Shown one piece after another: positions 52,504 to 61,009 of a DNA stretch of 64,000 bases. This DNA is from JBFMFR01 sp040752025 (GTDB lineage Bacteria; Chloroflexota; Anaerolineae; Anaerolineales; UBA4823), in contig JBFMFR010000024.1 of NCBI GenBank assembly GCA_040752025.1, positions 1-64,000 on the forward strand. Reading direction: 5' to 3'. The notes under the pieces are model-generated. The model was given only the letters and a program-made list of their open reading frames with translations. It ran no database searches and had not been told where the DNA came from. Numbering within the stretch: position 1 is the stretch's first letter; the number at the start of each line of letters is the position of its first letter. Made by a program: the position numbers and the translations under genes.

Positions 52504-53214
52504 TCAGGATCTCGGGGTTGGACGGAACTCCTGTTCCGCAGAGATGCCCAGGGAATAGCCTGTGCCAGACACGGTTTCGATGTAAATTAATTTCGAGGGG
52601 CAGTTGTCCAGCTTTTGACGCAGGCGGTAGACCAGTTGTTTGAGCATATCCTTATCGCCGCCCAGCGGGCCCCAGACCTGGTCGATCAAGCTATCGGTGA
52701 GCATGACCTGGCCCGGGTTGAGCATCAGGATTTCCATCAGCCGGCACTCGAGCTGTGTCAGCGTGGCAAGAGGCTTCCCTTTGCAAGACAGGATGCGGCG
52801 GGAGCGGTCGAGAGTCACATCGCCGATGACCAAAGGGCCCGGCGTAGGGCGGGCGTCGCCAGCGCGGCGCAAGACTGCTTCGACCCGGGCGGCTAATTGG
52901 CGCGGGCTGAAGGGCTTGACGATGTAGTCATCGGCGCCCAGGTGCAAACCGGTCACCACGTCATCCTCATCGTCACGAACGCTGAGCATGATGATGGGCG
53001 TATTGTCCTGGGCGCGGATCTGGCGGCATACGCTCAGCCCATCCACCTTGGGCAGGTTGAGATCCAGAATAATGAGGTCAGGGGCTTCGCTGCGCCAGCG
53101 CTCGAGGGCAACGTGACCATCGTGGGCCACGATGACTTCATAACCGGCCTTGCGGAGCGTGAAAGATACTACGTCTGCCAGGGCAAAATCATCATCGACA
53201 ACCAGTGCTTTCAC
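52504..53214 (-). CDS. OmpR/PhoB-type response regulator
   Basis: 236 residues: receiver domain with acidic pocket DDD (7-9), phospho-acceptor Asp51 (IILDLNLPKVDG), Lys in IVKPF, then a winged-helix DNA-binding domain (VMLTDSLIDQVWG ... DKDMLKQLVYRLRQKLD). GTG start with AGGAGG; it overlaps the kinase stop as GTGA, so the pair is coupled. The C-terminus AEQEFRPTPRS is encoded by a copy of the mini-element. Confidence 0.95.
   Translation of the reverse strand: MKALVVDDDFALADVVSFTLRKAGYEVIVAHDGHVALERWRSEAPDLIILDLNLPKVDGLSVCRQIRAQDNTPIIMLSVRDDEDDVVTGLHLGADDYIVKPFSPRQLAARVEAVLRRAGDARPTPGPLVIGDVTLDRSRRILSCKGKPLATLTQLECRLMEILMLNPGQVMLTDSLIDQVWGPLGGDKDMLKQLVYRLRQKLDNCPSKLIYIETVSGTGYSLGISAEQEFRPTPRS
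52523..52539. repeat. GGAAC mini-element in the response-regulator 3' end
   Basis: CGGAACTCCTGTTCCGC, a short unit lacking one A of the loop, in frame just before the stop. Confidence 0.8.
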
Positions 53215-55325
53215 AGCGCCTCCTGCATGGGAATGGTGAACCAAAATATTGAACCTCCGCCGGGACGCTCGTCCACCCCCACCTCGCCTTGATGGGCCTC
53301 GACAATCGCTCGAACGACCGATAGGCCCAGGCCGATGCTATGCTGGCCGGCTTCGGCCTCTCTCAGGCGGGTAAAGGGGCGATAGAGCTTCGGGCGGTCC
53401 GAAGGCGGGACGCCGTCCCCCTGGTCGCAGACCGAAACGCGCAGGGTGCGCGGGTCTTCTATTTCCAGGCGCAGCTCGATGGCCGATTCTGGCGGGCTAT
53501 ATTTACTGGCGTTGGAGATCAAATTAACCAGCACCTGCGACAGGCGGGTCGGGTCGGCGTGGATGAAGGGTATTTCGGCAGGAATAGACAAAGTCAAATG
53601 CTGGCGCCTGCGCTCCAACAAGGGATTCATCACTTGAAGGGCTTCGACGACGACTTCGCCCAAATCCGTCGGACGGCAGCGGATGCGGAAACGACCGGCT
53701 TCGATACTGGCGCTCTCCAGCAAGTTATTGATCAAGGTCTGCAAGCCAGCCCCGCTCAAGTGGATCGAATTGAGCAATTCGGCGATTTCGGCCAGTGAAA
53801 GCTTCTCGAGATCTTCGAGCAGCAGCTCCACAGAGGCGTTCAGCGCGGCCAGGGGCGTACGGAATTCATGCGAAATATTGGCCAGGAAATAAGAGCGCAG
53901 GCGGCGGGCAGCTTCTTCCTTGCTGACATCGCGTATGACCAGCGCCACCTGGGTAGCCTCGCCCTGGGGCGATTGCAAGGGGGCGCGCGTGACGGCCAGG
54001 GAGATCTCCTCCCCCTGGCAGGTCCTGACGATGACTTGCTGGGCTGCGCCAGAGAGGGGAATGCGCTCCATGAAGTCGCTGTCGCTTTCCGACAGTGGGA
54101 AAACCTGGTAAACCGACATGCCCAGGACCTGGTCTGCTTTCCAGCCGGTGATTTGCTCGGCGCTCTGGTTGAACAAAGTCACGATGCCGCGATCGTCGAT
54201 AATGACGATGCCTTCGACGACAGACTGGATGAGGGTCTCGAACCAGGCGTTGGCGCGGGAGAGGCCTTCGTGGGCCAGCAGGGTGGCGGCGCGGCTTTTT
54301 TCGAAAGCCGCGGCCAGGGCGGCAATTTCCGATGGGCTTTCAGGGATGGGCACCGGTGAAGCGAGGTCTCCCTGGCCGATCTTGATGGCGGCGCGGGTCA
54401 AATCCTCAAGGGGCGTGGCCAAGCGCCGGGCGAGGTAGACCGCCAAACCGATGGCGGCCAAAGCCACACACAGGGTGCTGAAAGTGAGCACCAGGAAGGC
54501 GGTCCGGTTAGCGGCTAACAGGCTGGCGACAGGCAGAATGACTGCGGATAGACCGACAACCTCGCCGCGCTCGCCGGACAAAGGAAGCAGGGTAACATAA
54601 TAATGAGCATCTCGAAAATCCAGGCGCGCCGTTTGCGGCTGTCCAGAGGCGTTGGCGCGCCGGACCGCAGCGACTACGGTTTCAGGCAAAGAGCGGTCGG
54701 ACAAGGTGGTCGATACAACCTGAGGGGGCGTGGACACGCCCTCGCCGGTCAGAAAACTATGCTCAAAACCGCTTTTCATGGCCAGGCTGGAGGCATAGTT
54801 GTCGTCGAGGAAAACGCCAACCGTGACATAGGGCCCCTGGTCGGGGGAGATGGGTTTGCTAACCAGCAACGCCAATTGCGACGGATCGCCGCCCAACACC
54901 TGATAGACGGGCCCTTGTGAAAACGACGGCCTGGCAGGGTCAGAAAGTTCCGCTCCCCTGGCTAACACCTGCCCAGAGGCATCGCTCAGGAAGAGGATAT
55001 CCAGGTCAACGGTGGCTTGAAAGGTGTGCAAATAATCGTCGAGGCCGGCGGTATCGCCCAGGCGCGCCAGGTCTTGCAGGGTGGGACGCTGGGTTATCAG
55101 GGTAGCCAGGTTTTCCAGGCGCACTTCTTCCGTTTCCAATAACGCCCTGGTGACGCGCCCGCCGTCCGAAACACGCGTCCAGGCCTGGCGGTCTAATTCT
55201 GCGCGAACGCAGATGTAGGCGGGCAAACCTGCCGACAAGGTAGTGACCAGGATGATGGCAATGAAGGCGAATAGGAAACGGAGTGAAAGACTATGCAAGA
55301 AAAACGGCTTCTTCTGAAAACCCAT
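53211..55325 (-). CDS. Sensor histidine kinase (Cache-like sensor, HAMP, PAS, HisKA, HATPase)
   Basis: 704 residues: transmembrane helix (about 12-35), extracytoplasmic Cache-like sensor, second helix (about 262-282), HAMP, PAS (SVVEGIVIIDDRGIVTLFNQ), HisKA with phospho-His in NISHEFRTPLAAL, N-box LVNLISNASKYS, G-boxes GDGVPP and GLGLSVV. It phosphorylates the adjacent OmpR-type regulator. The signal is unknown. Start at MGFQKKPFF (55325) has no clear Shine-Dalgarno. Confidence 0.93.
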   Translation of the reverse strand: MGFQKKPFFLHSLSLRFLFAFIAIILVTTLSAGLPAYICVRAELDRQAWTRVSDGGRVTRALLETEEVRLENLATLITQRPTLQDLARLGDTAGLDDYLHTFQATVDLDILFLSDASGQVLARGAELSDPARPSFSQGPVYQVLGGDPSQLALLVSKPISPDQGPYVTVGVFLDDNYASSLAMKSGFEHSFLTGEGVSTPPQVVSTTLSDRSLPETVVAAVRRANASGQPQTARLDFRDAHYYVTLLPLSGERGEVVGLSAVILPVASLLAANRTAFLVLTFSTLCVALAAIGLAVYLARRLATPLEDLTRAAIKIGQGDLASPVPIPESPSEIAALAAAFEKSRAATLLAHEGLSRANAWFETLIQSVVEGIVIIDDRGIVTLFNQSAEQITGWKADQVLGMSVYQVFPLSESDSDFMERIPLSGAAQQVIVRTCQGEEISLAVTRAPLQSPQGEATQVALVIRDVSKEEAARRLRSYFLANISHEFRTPLAALNASVELLLEDLEKLSLAEIAELLNSIHLSGAGLQTLINNLLESASIEAGRFRIRCRPTDLGEVVVEALQVMNPLLERRRQHLTLSIPAEIPFIHADPTRLSQVLVNLISNASKYSPPESAIELRLEIEDPRTLRVSVCDQGDGVPPSDRPKLYRPFTRLREAEAGQHSIGLGLSVVRAIVEAHQGEVGVDERPGGGSIFWFTIPMQEAL

Positions 55326-55338
55326 GTGTGGAGGTATT

Positions 55339-56247
55339 TTAGTACAGAATGGGGGAAGTGATAAGGGAGGTGAAAGAATCGATATGCGGCGCGATGATTT
55401 TAGCAACAGCAAGATGCCACCGGACGATATCCTTCGCTCCTTCCCGATCGCTAAGCCGTGTCCACCAGCTCGCATTCAGACAGGCGTAAACGTAGGTGAA
55501 TGCCAGTACACGCCCCAGCTCGAGCTCGAGCGCTTCCGCAAGGATAGCCGCATTTTTCAGCAGGCGGGTTTCGTTGTGGACGAGTTCTGGCATTACCGGG
55601 TTACAGAGTGTGTTGGCGCAATCATAGGTGCGCTCGCCCACTACGCCTTTCGGGTCAAAGGCGAGCCAGCCGCGTGGCGAGTTCCTGATGTTGTAGTGTT
55701 GAATATCTCCATGCAGCACCCGGATTTCCTGTGGATCCGCCAGCAATCGCCCGGCGAGGCAGGCCGCGTGCACATAAATCGACTCGCTGCCCGCTCGCCT
55801 TTCCTGCGCAGCCTTTTCGAACAGGGCTTCGAACCAGCGATCCAGCATCACCAACCCGGCCTTGGGAGCATCCTGAGGCACACTGTGAAGTTGTTGGATG
55901 ACTTGAGCAATGATACGCGTGGCTTTTTCATCCTCGCCGCGCTCAACTATGCTGACGAGCGCATCCCCAGCGGCGTACTCCATCAGTTGTGCGCCATCAT
56001 CATAGCGCAGTAAACGCACCGCTCCGTGACCGCCAAAATAACGTAATGCTAACGCTCCGCGTTGTTCATCCACCTCTGATGAGGATAACAATTTCAGAAT
56101 GACTTTCTCGCTGCCGTGAATCACGGTGTAAATGTGGCTGGTCATCGTCTGCGCGAGAAGCTGAGGATCAGAAAGATGCCACGCGGCCAGGTAATCGATC
56201 AGCTTTTTGTCCTCGCGCAAGGCTGCCATAATAACCATCCTGTACAC
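55339..56247 (-). CDS. APH(6)/hydroxyurea-phosphotransferase-like kinase
   Basis: 302 residues. Kinase fold with catalytic loop VLHGDIQHYNIRN and the metal motif LAFDPKGVVGERTYDCAN, the signature of the APH(6)/streptomycin 6-kinase and hydroxyurea phosphotransferase family, plus an ATP-site Lys in KVILKLLSS. It would phosphorylate an aminoglycoside or similar small molecule; actual resistance is not shown. First of a run of leftward small enzymes. Confidence 0.85.
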   Translation of the reverse strand: MYRMVIMAALREDKKLIDYLAAWHLSDPQLLAQTMTSHIYTVIHGSEKVILKLLSSSEVDEQRGALALRYFGGHGAVRLLRYDDGAQLMEYAAGDALVSIVERGEDEKATRIIAQVIQQLHSVPQDAPKAGLVMLDRWFEALFEKAAQERRAGSESIYVHAACLAGRLLADPQEIRVLHGDIQHYNIRNSPRGWLAFDPKGVVGERTYDCANTLCNPVMPELVHNETRLLKNAAILAEALELELGRVLAFTYVYACLNASWWTRLSDREGAKDIVRWHLAVAKIIAPHIDSFTSLITSPILY

Positions 56248-56253
56248 CCGTAC

Positions 56254-56718
56254 TCACCGGGTTGGCTTTTTCAGGGCATCTTCGATATCCTTTTCGCGAT
56301 GGTAGCTGGAATGACCGGCGAGGTCCCTGGGCCAATCGGGCCTACGCTCTCTGCCGCTAAACCATTTTTCAGGCGCTGCTTGCAGCGCAGCCAGGACATC
56401 TTCCTGAACTTGCCTGTGCCAGGCTAAGACTTCCTGCGGGGAGCGGTCGCGCCAACGCAGGTAGACGAGGCGGTTGCCATCCGTCCAATTGAGGCCTTTC
56501 TCCTCTGCCGGTATGGGTCGTTTGTGGATTTGCCTGACCACGTCGGCCTTCCAATGGGTGATATGCGCCAGGGCATCTTTGACCGTCCAGGGGTCTTTGG
56601 TTTCGGAGCGGGGCAATAAACGACCCCATTCTTCGTTGGTAAGGTTGGCGACGAGCTGATCCAGGCGTTCGAACTCCTGGATGGTACGCTGGATAACTTC
56701 CTCACGGTTGTGACGCAT
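56254..56718 (-). CDS. DfsB/ClbS-DinB four-helix family protein
   Basis: 154 residues. Matches the ClbS/DfsB family: WTVKDALAHITHWKADVV (metal-type His) and SYHREKDIEDAL near the C-terminus. Relatives protect cells from genotoxins or act as thiol transferases. AAGGAGG upstream; likely co-transcribed with the neighbours. Confidence 0.8.
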   Translation of the reverse strand: MRHNREEVIQRTIQEFERLDQLVANLTNEEWGRLLPRSETKDPWTVKDALAHITHWKADVVRQIHKRPIPAEEKGLNWTDGNRLVYLRWRDRSPQEVLAWHRQVQEDVLAALQAAPEKWFSGRERRPDWPRDLAGHSSYHREKDIEDALKKPTR

Positions 56719-56755
56719 GGTAGGGGAACCTCCTTATCGGGAAAAGAGAGCGATG

Positions 56756-57457
56756 CTATTCTCGCCAATACACCCGGTACTTCCATCGAATGGTGGTTTT
56801 ATTTTCTCTCTTTAGATGTTCGATGACTTTCTTTCCAAAAATAAAGCCATAGGTGCTGACAATTTTCTCGATGGTTCCATATTCCTGATCCGAGAAGATG
56901 TCCTGGTAGGCAAATTGGAATTCTTCGAGAAATATTCGATCCATTTCGGCATCTATGCCTTTGTATGGGTTTTCGATGACGTGGTCTAAATCGCCTCCGT
57001 ACCAGCCAGGGGGGATGCCCACGTAGACCACCTTACCTCTGGCCACGCGCAAACCTTCACGGATAAATTCGCGATAGCGTTCTGGCGGGAACAAGGCCAG
57101 TGTGAACCCGGTGACCATATCCACCGAGTCGTCGGCCAAAGGAATGGCGAGTGCGTCTCCGGACAGGTAGATGAGCCGCGAGGCCGCCTCGCCGGACGCC
57201 TGTTGGCGCGCTTGATGCAGCATCGCCGCTTCGTACTCGATGCCGATCACCTGCCGGGCGGTGCGCGCCAATGCCAGGCTCGAGCTGCCCGTCCCCGCGC
57301 CGATATCTGCGATGAGCTTGCCGCGCAATTCGATGATTTCGGGCAGTTGTTCGAAAACGGTAGGCTGGTAAGGCACGTTCACAAACGCCGCGTAGACCTC
57401 GGGGTATTCCCGGTAAAGGATATCCCAGCGGTTCTCGATCGACTCGGGTGGTGGCAT
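56756..57457 (-). CDS. SAM-dependent methyltransferase
   Basis: 233 residues with motif I LIADIGAGTGSSSLAL (about 48-63), acidic GIEYE, and DDSVDMVTGFTLALFPPERY. Ubiquinone-biosynthesis-type small-molecule methyltransferase fold; substrate unknown. AAGGAG upstream. Confidence 0.87.
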   Translation of the reverse strand: MPPPESIENRWDILYREYPEVYAAFVNVPYQPTVFEQLPEIIELRGKLIADIGAGTGSSSLALARTARQVIGIEYEAAMLHQARQQASGEAASRLIYLSGDALAIPLADDSVDMVTGFTLALFPPERYREFIREGLRVARGKVVYVGIPPGWYGGDLDHVIENPYKGIDAEMDRIFLEEFQFAYQDIFSDQEYGTIEKIVSTYGFIFGKKVIEHLKRENKTTIRWKYRVYWRE

Positions 57458-57473
57458 GGTTTGCTCCTTACGA

Positions 57474-57866
57474 TTACCCTTTTACATAGGAGAGTTTCTC
57501 TGCAATCAGTCCACGTCTCACTTTGTAGACGTCAACGCCCCGGATGTGGCCAGGACTGCCCTGTGCATCCAGCCAGGAGTAGGTCCATCGCATCATGCAG
57601 CGCTCACCCAGGGCAACGATCTCTTCGATCTCAATCCTCGGCTCGCGCGAAGTGCGCATGAAGTCCTCCCAAAAGGCGCGCACGGCCGGTTGGCCCTCGT
57701 AGCGCCTGCCGTCCGGAGCAGGATCGGTATTCTCGAAAACACAGTCCTCTGTCATGAGCTGCATCATCCTGTCAACGTTGTGGTCATTCAGCGCGTCGTT
57801 GAAGCGGACGACGAGTTGAATCGTAGCATCTGCGCTGGATTTGTCTGTGGTAATCTCTTCGGTCAC
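57474..57866 (-). CDS. SnoaL-like / NTF2-fold protein
   Basis: 130 residues in the NTF2 fold: FNDALNDHNVDRMMQLMTED, FENTDPAPDGRRYEGQPAVR, VDVYKVRRGLIAEKLSYVKG. Such proteins are cyclases, isomerases or ligand binders. GTG at 57866 with GGAGG six bases upstream is the start; an upstream extension would contain the mini-element at 57906. Confidence 0.87.
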   Translation of the reverse strand: MTEEITTDKSSADATIQLVVRFNDALNDHNVDRMMQLMTEDCVFENTDPAPDGRRYEGQPAVRAFWEDFMRTSREPRIEIEEIVALGERCMMRWTYSWLDAQGSPGHIRGVDVYKVRRGLIAEKLSYVKG

Positions 57867-58086
57867 TGCTCCCTCCACTTCACAGGAACGGGTTTTTGAA
57901 ACGATGCGGAACAGGAAGTTCCGATTGCCGGGTTTTGTTTGCGGATCACTGCGGCCAGTTCTTGAACACCGCTCTACGGGGCAGCCGCCCCCAAAACCTG
58001 CCATCGAATTTCCCCTGCCAGCGCAATGGCGGGGGTTAGCCAGCCATGTTGATTACAGACGCGACTTGCCGCATGCATTATCCAGT
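57867..58086. other. Intergenic region with a mini-element and a lipoprotein-gene remnant
   Basis: A short mini-element at 57906-57923, then about 58010-58080 resembling the 5' part of the gene at 50090 (TCGAATTTCCCCTGCCAGCG, GCGGGGGTT). No intact gene. Confidence 0.5.
57906..57923. repeat. GGAAC mini-element upstream of the SnoaL gene
   Basis: GCGGAACAGGAAGTTCCG, a perfect short unit, 40 bases before the GTG start. Confidence 0.9.
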
Positions 58087-58410
58087 TCATCTTGCGCTAA
58101 AAATCAATATGTCCTGATTGCTCCCATCCTTCAGCGTGAGCGTCGTTTCGGTTGCTGCATACTTGGCGGAACAGGAAGTTCCGTCGCGCTTGCCGCAAGA
58201 GGTCAAAGTAGAGCGCCTCGGCGCGCATGGCTTCATCCGATCCGCCCACCAGGGTAGATTGCAGTTCACCCACCGAGAAAAACCCGCCGGCGGTGGCCGT
58301 GTAGGCGCCGCCGTAGGAGTTGACGGCGGAAGTCCCCGATACTTGCGAGTCGTCGAGGTCAGCGGTGATGATAAACCGAGATGGGTCGATGGAACTATCT
58401 CCGTAACGCG
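58087..58410 (-). pseudogene. META (HslJ-like) domain gene broken by a 19-bp repeat insertion
   Basis: The upstream part reads SGTSAVNSYGGAYTATAGGF and EAMRAEALYFDLLRQAR, the downstream part, in another frame, YAATETTLTLKDGSNQDILI. Together they make a typical META domain; deleting the 19 bases at 58166-58184 restores LLRQARKYAATETTLTLK. The 5' end runs into the CPBP gene and lacks a start, so the gene is also truncated. Confidence 0.8.
58166..58184. repeat. GGAAC mini-element inserted in the META gene
   Basis: GCGGAACAGGAAGTTCCGT, a full 19-base unit. Confidence 0.92.
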
Positions 58411-59211
58411 TCACACCATGCCTGCTTCCGGCATAAGAATGTCGGTAACGCCGCAGCCGCGGTGGAAGATCGTGCGCCGTTTCAGCCAGACTATGATGAC
58501 AGCAGCGGTAATAAGCAAGACATTGTCCCAGGGTTGGGCATCGGGCCAAATGGGGTTATTCGTCTGGAAGTGGATCAAAACGGCAAGCAAGAGGCTGCCT
58601 CGAGAGTCATTGAACAATGCTGTCAGGATGACCGAAATGGCAATCACGCCAGCAAAGTAGGGGGCGAATGACCAGGCGCTCTGGGGAGTTCCGCCTATCA
58701 GGAAAGCAGGGATGTGCCAGACTGCCCAAATGATGCCGAGGATCAGGCCAGCCCAAAATGGGTTGAACCTGCGCTGCAGCAGAGGCAGGGCCAATCCACG
58801 CCATCCAAACTCCTCGATCGGGCCGAGAAACAAGGCCAGCGCCAGCGCCGGAAGCACCTGGTGCCAAGGGGAGAAGGGAAAGGGAGCGCTAATTGTCCCT
58901 GTCACCGCGGCCCCGCTGTACATGATTGCGGGAATGCCCAAAATCAAAAACAACCACCACCCTCGGGAGACGCGCCACAAAGTCAGCCGCCGGAAGAAAC
59001 TGCCCAAGCCTTTTATTCCGTACGTTCGCCCAACCAAGAACACGCTGGCAAAGCCGGGCGAATACACCGCCAGGATGAATAGTGGGTTGCTTATGCTCAG
59101 CTCGCCAAAGATGGCAATGAGCTGGTCAGTGAATAACATAAAGAGGGCAGCTATACCCCAGGTCAGGCCGAATGTGAGCGCCAGGAAAGGAATGAGCGTT
59201 TTTGTTGTCAT
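58411..59211 (-). CDS. CPBP (CAAX protease/bacteriocin-processing) intramembrane protease
   Basis: 266 residues with about eight transmembrane helices. The Abi/CPBP motifs are present: EEFGWRG (EExxxR), the second-motif His in WAVWHIP, and HFQTN as the third. These glutamate-type intramembrane proteases process peptides or prenylated proteins. Related to bacteriocin self-immunity proteins. Start ATG at 59211. Confidence 0.9.
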   Translation of the reverse strand: MTTKTLIPFLALTFGLTWGIAALFMLFTDQLIAIFGELSISNPLFILAVYSPGFASVFLVGRTYGIKGLGSFFRRLTLWRVSRGWWLFLILGIPAIMYSGAAVTGTISAPFPFSPWHQVLPALALALFLGPIEEFGWRGLALPLLQRRFNPFWAGLILGIIWAVWHIPAFLIGGTPQSAWSFAPYFAGVIAISVILTALFNDSRGSLLLAVLIHFQTNNPIWPDAQPWDNVLLITAAVIIVWLKRRTIFHRGCGVTDILMPEAGMV

Positions 59212-59336
59212 ATCTGATGGATTATATCAACATCTGTGACGAATGAGATGGCGATCTCAACTTTGCCCTCTTCGAACTCTATAAATTAGAGTACAATACT
59301 CTTGATATAGTTGCTCAACAGAGAGAGGATAAGCGT

Positions 59337-59912
59337 ATGAACAGCGTTATTCGCACTAAAAACGAATTGTCATCCGAACAACGGGAAGACCTGCTCAAGG
59401 CGTTGAAAGCCCGTTTCGAGAAGAACATGCCGCGCCACGCCGGCCTGGAATGGGCCAAGGTGCAGGCCAGGCTGGAAGCCAACCCTGGAAAACTGTGGTC
59501 GCTCAACGAAATGGAAAGGACCGGCGGCGAACCGGATGTCGTGGGCCAGGACCCAAAGACGGACGAATACATTTTTTACGATTGCTCGGCGGAAAGCCCT
59601 GCCGGCCGCAGAAACTTTTGTTACGACCGCGAAGCGCTGGAGGCCAGGAAAGAGCACAAACCGGCCAATAACGCCCTGGACGTGGCCGCGGCGATGGGCA
59701 TCGAGATGCTAACCGAAGAGCAGTATCGCCAATTGCAGAAGCTTGGAGCGTTCGATGCGAAAACCTCGAGCTGGGTGCAGACGCCGGCCCCGATCCGGAA
59801 ACTGGGCGGCGCCCTGTTTTGCGACCGCCGCTACGACCACGTCTTCGTGTATCACAACGGCGCCTCGTCTTACTACGGCGCCCGGGGCTTCCGCGGCGCG
59901 CTGAGGGTTTAG
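59337..59912 (+). CDS. DUF4256 family protein
   Basis: 191 residues; nearly full-length match in pattern to DUF4256 (LLKALKARFEKNMPRHAGLE; LWSLNEMERTGGEPDVVG; FYDCSAESPAGRRNFCYD; FVYHNGASSYYGARGFRG). Function of the family unknown. GAGAGGA precedes the ATG. Confidence 0.9.
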   Translation: MNSVIRTKNELSSEQREDLLKALKARFEKNMPRHAGLEWAKVQARLEANPGKLWSLNEMERTGGEPDVVGQDPKTDEYIFYDCSAESPAGRRNFCYDREALEARKEHKPANNALDVAAAMGIEMLTEEQYRQLQKLGAFDAKTSSWVQTPAPIRKLGGALFCDRRYDHVFVYHNGASSYYGARGFRGALRV

Positions 59913-59917
59913 AGCAT

Positions 59918-60016
59918 TTTTAACACGGAGATCACGGAGTCAACACGGAGACCACTGAGTCTTTTTATCTAAAAACTCTGTGAACTCCGTGGTTCTTCTC
60001 AGTGCTCTCCGTGTTT
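59918..60016. repeat. Dispersed ACACGGAG repeat, second copy
   Basis: AACACGGAGATCACGGAGTC ... CTCCGTGGTTCTTCTCAGTGCTCTCCGTGTT, about 85% like parts of 9705-9880, again filling the space before a leftward gene. Confidence 0.8.
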
Positions 60017-60922
60017 TCATCTCTTCTGCCCTTCCCACCAGGTCTTGAGCACGCAGTACAGCCACGGCCCGCCGCTGGACGGGCCGCGCATCCGCAGAGT
60101 CTTGCCCTGGCGCGGGATGATGCTGATCTGGATCTGAAGCCCGCCTTTGCCAGCACTGACGACTTCCAGGCGGATATCCTGGATATCGTTTGCCAGGAAG
60201 CGCTGCTTGCCGGTCAGGTAGCGCACCTCCAACACCTTGCGGCCAAGGCGCATGGACAGCGGCTGCAAGAGCAAGAAGACAAGCGGCACGCCCGCAGTCA
60301 TCACCGACGCAAAAAAAGTGAGCCACATTATATACGGGGGCATACTATCTTCCAGGCTGGGCATTTCTGCGAAGAAATACACGAGGAGTATCACACCCAG
60401 GAACGTCACTAGCAGGAACGGGATCACCAGCAGGACGATGGAGACCAGATTGAAAGATGCGACCCCGAAGGGCCCGGCAGCCTGACGAAGCTCGGCCTGG
60501 AACAGGTCGGCGCGCCGGTGGCGTACCATTTCCACCGCCTGGCTAAAATTCCCCAGTTCGTTTTCCAGTACGATCTTATGATCGCCCAGGCTGTCACGCA
60601 GCACCAGGTGGCGGCGCGTCCAATCGTTCCGGACGGTCAGGTCGGCCCAACGGATGAACTTCTCGCTCCCCAGCAAGCCGCTGCGGCGCACGCCCTCGGC
60701 GTCGATGGTCACGCTGCCTGTGCGGCGGATGAGTTCCCAGGCCAAATACCCCAGGATCAGCGGCAGAGGGATCAGAAGCCAGATAGATTGCTGGCCCAGG
60801 AGAAGTAAAAAAATCGCGCCAAATAGCATCCCCACTATGCTCAATACCAGTATGGCCTGCATGAAAGCACTGTACCGGAATATGGTCGGGCGGAACAGAA
60901 ATTGATACGAGTCGATATCCAT
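60017..60922 (-). CDS. Membrane protein with PH-like domain
   Basis: 301 residues, about four transmembrane helices in two pairs (28-48, 51-70; 165-188, 205-230). Between and after them are bPH-like segments (GSVTIDAEGVRRSGLLGSEK; WADLTVRNDW) as in bacterial PH-domain proteins. Role unknown. AGGAGG upstream; promoter at 60947-60975. Confidence 0.65.
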   Translation of the reverse strand: MDIDSYQFLFRPTIFRYSAFMQAILVLSIVGMLFGAIFLLLLGQQSIWLLIPLPLILGYLAWELIRRTGSVTIDAEGVRRSGLLGSEKFIRWADLTVRNDWTRRHLVLRDSLGDHKIVLENELGNFSQAVEMVRHRRADLFQAELRQAAGPFGVASFNLVSIVLLVIPFLLVTFLGVILLVYFFAEMPSLEDSMPPYIMWLTFFASVMTAGVPLVFLLLQPLSMRLGRKVLEVRYLTGKQRFLANDIQDIRLEVVSAGKGGLQIQISIIPRQGKTLRMRGPSSGGPWLYCVLKTWWEGQKR

Positions 60923-60946
60923 TTGCCACCTCCTGGTCATGCCAGG

Positions 60947-60975
60947 ATTCTATCAAGCAGGCGCGTTCCCAACAA
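60947..60975 (-). promoter_or_regulatory. Promoter repeat upstream of the PH-like gene
   Basis: Minus strand: TTGTTG, 17 bases, TAGAAT, with CAGATAATCTG (60976-60986) just upstream. Matches the element at 62008-62047. Confidence 0.7.
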
Positions 60976-61009
60976 CAGATAATCTGCGCTGCGAGCCCTG
61001 CGCCCCTGC

